Below are positions 58,646-64,000 of a DNA stretch of 64,000 bases, piece by piece; the first letter of the stretch is position 1; every line of letters starts with the position of its first letter. The notes beneath the pieces are model-generated. The model worked only from the letters and a program-made list of their open reading frames with translations, did not search any database and was not told the origin of the DNA. The stretch spans positions 62,001 through 126,000 of the forward strand of contig NZ_CP109446.1 of assembly GCF_036227265.1 (NCBI RefSeq), read 5' to 3'. This stretch comes from Streptomyces sp. NBC_01476 (GTDB lineage: Bacteria; Actinomycetota; Actinomycetes; Streptomycetales; Streptomycetaceae). The position numbers and the translations under genes were made by a program.

Positions 58646-61201
58646 TCAGGGGGTGGGAGCGGCGGCGAGCGCGTCGACCGTGAAGAACGGGTCGGGCCGC
58701 GGTTGGAGCAGCTGCGTCAGGAACAGCAGTACGCCGGCCGAGCCGCTCCACAACTCGCCGCTGTAGCGGAGCAGTTGGTCGCCCGCGAAGCGCACACCCG
58801 TGGAGTGCGGGACGGCGTGCTTGAACAGCCCGCGTGCCACGTCGAAGGCCGCCTGCCGCGATGTGTCGTCGTCGCAGAGCCGGCCGTGTTCGGCCAGGAC
58901 CAGGCCCAGTCCTGACAGTCCCTGGTAGAGGCCGGACATCACCGTGAAGCGGGTGTTCAGCGTGGCCAGCAGTGCCGGCATCGCGGCGCTGAGCCGTTCG
59001 TCGCCGGTCGCACGGACGTAGCGGCTCACCGCGTGGGTGACACCGGCCGTCCCGCTGAAGATGTAGGGCACCGACCGCCGATCGGTGTCGGAGACGGGGA
59101 ACGCAAGACCGACCGCGTCCGGATCGGTCGCCCGGTCCAACTCCTCGTGGAGCAGCCGCAGTCCGCGGGCGAGCGGGGCATGCTCCCCGGTGACCTCCGC
59201 GAACTGCTGGAGGAGGAGGGCGATTCCGGCGCGGCCGTGCAGCAGACCGGTGGCGGCGTCGGCGCCGAGGTGGCGGGTGAGGACCGCGTCCGGTGGCAGT
59301 GCGGCGATCAGGGCCCGTGCGGCGTCGATGTGCCGTTCGTCGCCGGTGCGGCCGTAGAGCGCGAGCCGGGTCAGGGCGACACCGGCGGAGCCGCCGCCGA
59401 GGGTGGCGTCCGTGGCCGTGAGCGGATGCCGTTGGGCGCGGTCGATCAGCTCGGCCGCCTCCTCGGTCAGCCCGAAGTCCGCCAGCACCCAGGCGATTCC
59501 GGCAAGGCCCACGTGCAGTCCGGGGCCGATGGTGGGCCGGTCGTCGAGCGCGTCGCGCCGCAAGCGGTCCAGGACTCCGGCGGGCACCGGCCGCCCGGCG
59601 CGGCGCAGCGCGTGCAGCACACCGGCCGTTCCGTACGCCACACACAGGGAGTTGGCGGTGTATCCCTCGGGGACGGTGGGGAACACCCGGTCCGGGTGGT
59701 CCGGTTCGGCCATGGCGGTCAGCGCCTCCGCGGTACGGTCGCGCAGGTCGGCCAGGCGGGCGGGCAGCTCGTCGTCGCTGATCGGCGCCGCCGCGGCGTC
59801 GTCGGGGCGGTGGAAGCGGACGGTGCGCGCCCACAGCGGCGGCGGCACGGCGGCCACGTGCGACAGGTCGCGGTGCAGGTGCGCCAGCGCGTCCGGGTTG
59901 CGGCGCACCACCTGGTGCAGGGGGAACAGCACCAGCTGCGCGAGCGCGGCGACACCGTAGTCGTCGTGGATCCGGGGATCGTCGCCGATCAGCTCGCGCG
60001 GCGGGGCGTATCCGGGGGTGTTCAGCGGCGACAGTTCGCCGTCGGCGCGGGACGCCGCTTCGAAGTCGATGAGGCGGATGCCGTGGTCGGCCTGTACGAG
60101 CACGTTGCCGGGGCTGACGTCGACGAAGATCCACCCGCGGGCGTGCAGGCGGTCCATGGCCTGCTCGATCGCGTCGAGGATCCGCTCGCAGTCCGCGTAG
60201 TAGGCGGCGAGGTCCTCGGCCGTGGAGCCCGTCTTGACCAGTGGGTTGGCGGCGACCGTCCAGGCGTTGAGGTTCCGGCCGTCGATGAACTCGGTGACCA
60301 GGAACTCGTGTTCCCACTCCCGGAAGTACGCGATCGGCTCCGGCGCGAGTCCCGGGTCCGCGGCGTGCAGCGCCTTGAGCGTCTCCCATTCGGCGCGCAG
60401 CCGCTGCGTGGCGGTGGTGCCGCCGGCCAGCCCCGTGTACGCCCGCGCCTCCTTGATGAACACGGTCCGGCCGGTGGCCGTCTCCCGGCCGCGGTAGGCG
60501 CCGCCGGCGTTGCTGTGCCGCAGTGCCGCCTCGAACGCGAAGCCCTGGAAGGAGAGTTCGCCCGACGACGCGGTGTCCGGCACGGCGAAGGGGTCCGTGA
60601 TGCCGGGCGGCAGCCGGAACGAGGCGCCGCGCCGGTCCTCGACCAGGTCGCCGTGCCCGTCGCGTACCAGGGACAGCCCGGTGCCGTCGGCCTGCATCCG
60701 CTCCCGGCGGCGGAACGCGCCGTACCGGTAGTGCACCGTGCGGGAGTCGCCGAACCGGCGGTCGGTGAGGATGTACGGGCCCTCCTCCCCCGCCAGTTCC
60801 TCGCTCAGCCGCTCCATCAGCTTGCGCGCCGCGGCCACGTCCGGCGGGTAGGCGGCGATGAACTTGCCGCTCTGCGGGCGGGCCGCGTGCTTGCCGTGCA
60901 TCCACTGGTGGAACAGCTGGGCGGCGAGGTGTTTGAAGGGGACGTCCTGCTCGAAGCAGACGGCAGCGGCGGTGTCGAGGACCTCGTCGAGGCGGTCGGG
61001 CCGGGCCGACACGTGGACCTTCCAGCCGTCCTCGGCGAGGGTCGCGCCCTCCGGCCGCCACATCGTCCACACGCCCGAGGCGCTCTCCCTCCATCCGTCC
61101 GCCACCCGTGCCGGGCGGAACCGCCTGCCGACTGCGGTGGCGGTCTCCAGCGGCGCGTAGAAGTCCGGGTCGGCAAGGGCGAAACCGTACGGTTTCCTCA
61201 T
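58646..61201 (-). CDS. lanKC: Class III lanthipeptide synthetase LanKC (lyase-kinase-cyclase)
   Basis: 851 residues, standard for the class. The N-terminal lyase region begins YGFALADPDFYAPLETA. The kinase domain (about 230-470) has the ATP-binding Lys in VFIKEA near 249, catalytic loop VDVSPGNVL near 360 and metal site RLIDFEAA. The C-terminal cyclase-like domain (about 540-850) has repeated Gly motifs (LHVGLAGIAW, GGGSAGVALT, LLHGRAGIAL, SGLYQGLSGLGL, WSGSAGVLL) but lacks the Cys-Cys-His zinc ligands of LanC, the defining trait of class III. ATG has GGAGG 5 bases upstream. First gene of an operon with precursors C, B, A and the LuxR regulator; divergent from precursor D. Confidence 0.95.
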   Translation of the reverse strand: MRKPYGFALADPDFYAPLETATAVGRRFRPARVADGWRESASGVWTMWRPEGATLAEDGWKVHVSARPDRLDEVLDTAAAVCFEQDVPFKHLAAQLFHQWMHGKHAARPQSGKFIAAYPPDVAAARKLMERLSEELAGEEGPYILTDRRFGDSRTVHYRYGAFRRRERMQADGTGLSLVRDGHGDLVEDRRGASFRLPPGITDPFAVPDTASSGELSFQGFAFEAALRHSNAGGAYRGRETATGRTVFIKEARAYTGLAGGTTATQRLRAEWETLKALHAADPGLAPEPIAYFREWEHEFLVTEFIDGRNLNAWTVAANPLVKTGSTAEDLAAYYADCERILDAIEQAMDRLHARGWIFVDVSPGNVLVQADHGIRLIDFEAASRADGELSPLNTPGYAPPRELIGDDPRIHDDYGVAALAQLVLFPLHQVVRRNPDALAHLHRDLSHVAAVPPPLWARTVRFHRPDDAAAAPISDDELPARLADLRDRTAEALTAMAEPDHPDRVFPTVPEGYTANSLCVAYGTAGVLHALRRAGRPVPAGVLDRLRRDALDDRPTIGPGLHVGLAGIAWVLADFGLTEEAAELIDRAQRHPLTATDATLGGGSAGVALTRLALYGRTGDERHIDAARALIAALPPDAVLTRHLGADAATGLLHGRAGIALLLQQFAEVTGEHAPLARGLRLLHEELDRATDPDAVGLAFPVSDTDRRSVPYIFSGTAGVTHAVSRYVRATGDERLSAAMPALLATLNTRFTVMSGLYQGLSGLGLVLAEHGRLCDDDTSRQAAFDVARGLFKHAVPHSTGVRFAGDQLLRYSGELWSGSAGVLLFLTQLLQPRPDPFFTVDALAAAPTP

Positions 61202-61340
61202 GTGATCCTCCAGCGGTCCGCGCGAGCAGGGCCATGAGCCGCCACGAAAGGAGCACGAAGGGAGATCGCCGCTCCGTGCGCCGGCTGACAGCCAAACGGT
61301 GGCAGCCCAAGGCAGGCGATGTCAACTGATGTGAATGACC

Positions 61341-61369
61341 TTGTTCTTTAGATTCATTCTGGCTAATCT
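61341..61369 (+). promoter_or_regulatory. Predicted promoter of precursor D
   Basis: TTGTTC (61341-61346), 17-base spacer, TAATCT (61364-61369) in a marked AT-rich island of the divergent gap between the synthetase and precursor D. A strong, separate promoter would allow precursor D to be made in excess of the enzymes. Confidence 0.5.
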
Positions 61370-61412
61370 CGCCCTGTCGGACGCCGACACCTGGACGCCC
61401 AAGGAGGCCGCA

Positions 61413-61550
61413 ATGAACAAGGTTCTGGCACTTCAGTCACTGGATCCGACGGAATCCGAGGAAACCGGCCTGCTCCCCATCACGACGAGCAACAGCCATC
61501 TCAGCGTGATCCTGGACTGCACGACGACCATCACACGGGCCACGGAGTAA
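61413..61550 (+). CDS. Class III lanthipeptide precursor D (45 residues, divergent)
   Basis: ATG preceded by AAGGAGG at 6 bases. Leader MNKVLALQSLDPTESEETG has the LxLQSL motif known from RamS/AmfS-type precursors. The core has S-H-L-S-V-I-L-D-C (S-x-x-S-x4-C), a legitimate labionin spacing, followed by a Thr-rich tail TTTITRATE. Cys is nine residues from the end, so decarboxylation is not expected. It lies on the opposite strand from precursors A-C and has its own promoter, so it may be regulated apart from them. Confidence 0.85.
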   Translation: MNKVLALQSLDPTESEETGLLPITTSNSHLSVILDCTTTITRATE

Positions 61551-61620
61551 CAGACGGAGGCGGGTGGGCCGAGCAGGCCGGCCGGCGGGACAGGTGAAAG
61601 GGGGCCGCGGCCCGGCCCCC

Positions 61621-62868
61621 TCAGCCGACCCGCTCGGTGCCCTGCCACTGGGCGCGCACCCGGTTGCGGACGTCCTCGACCGCGGGGGACCGCGCGAAGG
61701 CCCGGGTGACCTGGACCAGCCAGGCGGCCTCGTCCTCGACGGTCTCCAGCAGCGCGGTCCGCGGCCCGTGTCCGTACTCCCGCGACTCGGGCGCGCCGTC
61801 CGGGAGCCGTCCGGCCCGCCGGTTCTCCAGGGCGGCGGCGATGACGGCGGCCTCGACCACGGCGTCGGGGTCCAGCGGACCGCCGCCCGTCCCGCCCGGC
61901 GCCTCCGTCACCCAGGCCGGCGCCCGCGGCTGGAGGTAGGGGCGCAGGGCCACATGGCCGTCGCGGATCTCGATGACCCGGCGGTAGAGGGCGAACTCCG
62001 CGTGCCGCAGCCGGGGACCGCCGGCCGACGCGGACGAGCTGAGCGCGATCTCCGGCAAGGTGGCGTGCAGTTCCGCCCACAGCGGCTCCAGTGCCCGGTA
62101 CGTGCGGTACGCGCGGAGCCACCGCACCGGGGCGGCGATCCGGTCGCCCCACAAGGTGGTGGTGGCCCCGCCGGTGGCCAGCAGCGAGGTGACCGCGGCG
62201 AGCGCGGTGGAAACCGGGTCCGCGCCCAGCCCCTGGCGCCCGTGGGCCAGGTCGGCGACGACGTCCTCCTGCACCCACAGCGTCCACACCGCGCCGACCG
62301 CGGCGGCCAGCATCATCAGCCTCAGCCCCGTCCGCAGCAGGCTCGGTGCGATCCTGCGGGTGTGCCGGGCCAGTGCCCGCACCAGGCCGAGCAGGCACCA
62401 CCAGCCGTAGCCCGCGTAGAGCGCGTTGTACAGCGCGAGCACCCAGCCCCGGCCGTCGGCGGCCGCGACGTAGCCGTCCCCTGTCCTGGTCCCGGCGGCC
62501 AGGAAGAGCCCCACGGCGCCCGCCTGCACCGCGACGGCCAGGCGGATCTGGCGCCGCCTGCGCCGCCGCTCGGCGTCCGGCCCGGCGGCCTGCGGGTCCA
62601 GCGCGAGGGCGAGGGTGGCCAGACAGGTGAAGGCGCCGGTCTTCAGCCCGTGCGTGACCAGTAACGCCACTCCCCACGGGGGCGCGATCGCGTCGACCGC
62701 GGCCGCTGCCGTGGGCGCGTTGAGCAGCACCGCGGCGCCCATGCACAACGCGAAGCCGGCGACCCGCAGTTGCGCCGGGTCGGCGGCCTCGCCGCGGGTG
62801 ACGGTGAACCGGTGCACCGCGAAGACCAGGAAGACGGCGGCGGTGAGACAGCCCGCGACATCAGTCAT
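61621..62868 (-). CDS. MAB_1171c-like putative membrane transporter
   Basis: 415 residues. The N-terminal half has about seven hydrophobic helices (CLTAAVFLVFAVHRFTV, LRVAGFALCMGAAVLLNAP and others). The soluble C-terminal half has RAYRTYRALEPLWAELHATL, FALYRRVIEIRDGH and LRPYLQP, hallmarks I associate with the MAB_1171c-type family. Its start overlaps the ImmA/IrrE gene by 8 bases. Found with XRE and ImmA/IrrE partners in many streptomycetes; the function is unknown. Confidence 0.85.
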   Translation of the reverse strand: MTDVAGCLTAAVFLVFAVHRFTVTRGEAADPAQLRVAGFALCMGAAVLLNAPTAAAAVDAIAPPWGVALLVTHGLKTGAFTCLATLALALDPQAAGPDAERRRRRRQIRLAVAVQAGAVGLFLAAGTRTGDGYVAAADGRGWVLALYNALYAGYGWWCLLGLVRALARHTRRIAPSLLRTGLRLMMLAAAVGAVWTLWVQEDVVADLAHGRQGLGADPVSTALAAVTSLLATGGATTTLWGDRIAAPVRWLRAYRTYRALEPLWAELHATLPEIALSSSASAGGPRLRHAEFALYRRVIEIRDGHVALRPYLQPRAPAWVTEAPGGTGGGPLDPDAVVEAAVIAAALENRRAGRLPDGAPESREYGHGPRTALLETVEDEAAWLVQVTRAFARSPAVEDVRNRVRAQWQGTERVG

Positions 62869-63433
62869 GCGCGCGGCCGTCCCGTGCTCTGTCCTCCTGG
62901 CCGCGCTGGTCGGGCGTGCCGAACAGGGAGCGCAGCAGGATGTCGCCCGCACCGTCCGGCGGCGGCACGGCGCCGCCCGCCCTGACCATCCGGGCCGCGC
63001 GGTTGAGGATGAGCGAGGCGACCAACTCGGCCTCCGCCTCCTGCGGTTCGGTGTAGACGCTGCGGCCCAGCACGCGCCGGATCAGCGAGGCGGGCAGGTT
63101 CGGCAGCAGCATCTGGGCGGCGGCGGAGGCGGACGGCGAGGTCTCATGGTGGCCGCACAGGAGGTGGGCGGCCTCGTGCAGCAGTATGTGCTGCCGGTGC
63201 AGCAGCGTCGTGTCCGCCGTGTACAGGATGCAGTCGGCCCGGTCGGTGGTGACGAGCAGTCCGCACGGGATGTGCGGGCGTGCGGTGACCGGCACGAGGT
63301 CGATGGGGCGCCCGCGGGACTCGGCCAGCATGCCGATGAAGGTCTCGGCGTCGAACGGAGTCGGCAGCACAAGGCCGTCGACCAGGTGGCGACATCGCTG
63401 CCACAGCTGTCTGTGGCTCCGGGCAGTGTGCAC
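62861..63433 (-). CDS. ImmA/IrrE-type metallopeptidase-like protein
   Basis: 190 residues. The zinc site HILLHEAAHLLCGH contains HExxH near residue 86, and the preceding part PFDAETFIGMLAESRGRPID is the usual N-terminal helix pair. In ImmA/IrrE systems the protease cleaves a partner repressor. Here the XRE gene directly upstream is the natural target, but cleavage is an inference. Start GTG with GAGG about 10 bases upstream; overlaps the membrane-protein gene. Confidence 0.88.
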   Translation of the reverse strand: MHTARSHRQLWQRCRHLVDGLVLPTPFDAETFIGMLAESRGRPIDLVPVTARPHIPCGLLVTTDRADCILYTADTTLLHRQHILLHEAAHLLCGHHETSPSASAAAQMLLPNLPASLIRRVLGRSVYTEPQEAEAELVASLILNRAARMVRAGGAVPPPDGAGDILLRSLFGTPDQRGQEDRARDGRAHD

Positions 63434-63485
63434 GTGCCGTTCCTCTTCCCCGTGCCATTCGATGGGGCGGCTTCCGTTCGGTCGT

Positions 63486-63959
63486 TCAGCGTGCGCCGCC
63501 GCCGGCGTCGTCGCCCGGTGGGCCGGGGTCGCGCACCTGGCGCCCGCCGGCGCGCTCGTGGCGGGCGAGCACGTCGATCATGTCGCTGATGGTGTTCGCA
63601 CCCTCAGGCGAGAGGTTGACCGCGCGAAGCGCCACACCGCGCACCCGCGCATCCCGCAGCGCGCCGAGGAGTTCCAGCTCCCGGGCGATCGCGACCCCCT
63701 GGTCGTCGTCGAAGAAGTACGCCACCGGGACCTCGAAGAACCGCGCCAGGGCTTCCAGATGACGCTTGGTCGGGTTGTCCCGCCGCCCGGTGCGCAACTG
63801 CCACAGGTAGGTCGCGGAGAAGCTCTCGCCCGTCGTCTCCCGGCACGCCCGGGCGACCTCCTCGTGGCTGAACTGCTCGCGGTCCGGCCGCCGTACGATC
63901 CGGAACAGCGCGTCGACCTTGTCCGCCAGGCTCGACGCAACGGAATCGGAATCGTCCAT
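63486..63959 (-). CDS. XRE-family helix-turn-helix regulator
   Basis: 157 residues. The helix-turn-helix with FSHEEVARACRETTGESFSA, TYLWQLRTGRRDNPTKRHLE and ALARFFEVPVAYFFDD (about 30-90) is the Streptomyces type found with ImmA/IrrE genes. A C-terminal helix (NTISDMIDVLARHERAG) may dimerise. First gene of the trio and likely autoregulator and substrate of the adjacent protease-like protein. Confidence 0.92.
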   Translation of the reverse strand: MDDSDSVASSLADKVDALFRIVRRPDREQFSHEEVARACRETTGESFSATYLWQLRTGRRDNPTKRHLEALARFFEVPVAYFFDDDQGVAIARELELLGALRDARVRGVALRAVNLSPEGANTISDMIDVLARHERAGGRQVRDPGPPGDDAGGGAR

Positions 63960-64000
63960 GCCGCCGCCTTCCTCCTCCGCCCGTTCAGCCCGAGTGTGGC

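Noticed and set aside
58305..61325. Minus-strand open frame of 1006 codons overlapping the LanKC gene
   Set aside because: Out of frame with the LanKC motifs and Arg/Pro/Gly-rich; LanKC has a strong ribosome site and intact kinase residues.

Overview
The base composition (very GC-rich, strong third-position G/C bias), GTG starts, ATGA/GTGA gene overlaps and gene families point to a Streptomyces-type actinomycete. The window looks like accessory chromosome: specialised-metabolite genes, stress genes, a sugar-uptake locus, a giant gene of unknown role and several gene remnants. No tRNA, rRNA, CRISPR array or intact insertion sequence was seen.

Layout. (1) 1-6.8 kb, minus strand: two translationally coupled NRPS genes. 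The first-transcribed one is C-A-T-TE; the second begins with an adenylation domain, runs A-T-C and leaves the window. (2) 7.5-11.7 kb: a TetR/oxidoreductase divergent pair with a clear operator pair, a LysR/SDR divergent pair, and two short remnants. (3) 11.7-24.1 kb: a stress island resembling the DosR/DevR-type dormancy regulons of actinobacteria. It has two cation P-type ATPases, four tandem-domain universal stress proteins, a DMT-type membrane protein, an Hsp20, and remnants of a histidine kinase and a third P-type ATPase. (4) 24.3-27.9 kb: a PadR regulator with an ABC ATPase and a large FtsX-like permease. (5) 28.0-35.1 kb: sugar uptake, with two lipoprotein binding proteins, a GH13 alpha-glucosidase-like enzyme and two permeases; no ATPase is encoded here. 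(6) 36.1-47.2 kb: one gene for a protein of about 3690 residues with a WXG100-like helical N-terminus, Pro/Glu-rich tandem repeats, recurring beta-rich segments and an OmpA-like C-terminus. (7) 47.4-50.6 kb: VOC protein, SDR, MmyB-type regulator, SDR. (8) 50.9-61.6 kb: a class III lanthipeptide locus. It has a LanKC synthetase, an EpiD/MibD-type flavoprotein decarboxylase, two ABC exporter half-subunits, a large LuxR (LAL) regulator, two unknown micro-ORFs and four precursor peptides. Three of these are in tandem and one is divergent. (9) 61.6-64 kb: the XRE, ImmA/IrrE-type and MAB_1171c-like trio common in streptomycetes.

The strongest candidate for something undescribed is region 8. Two of the three tandem precursors end in S-x-x-S-x-x-x-C with cysteine as the last residue. 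That is what a LanKC plus a cysteine decarboxylase needs to make an avionin (the lipolanthine crosslink). A third precursor carries an extra C-terminal Glu and the divergent one has a different spacing and a long tail, so the locus may make both decarboxylated and ordinary labionin-type products. No lipid-building PKS/FAS gene lies beside it in this window, unlike the described lipolanthine clusters. Small peptides here were found by translating the sequence by eye; start codons were chosen by ribosome-binding sites and overlaps. All functional statements rest on motif recognition, not on database searches.
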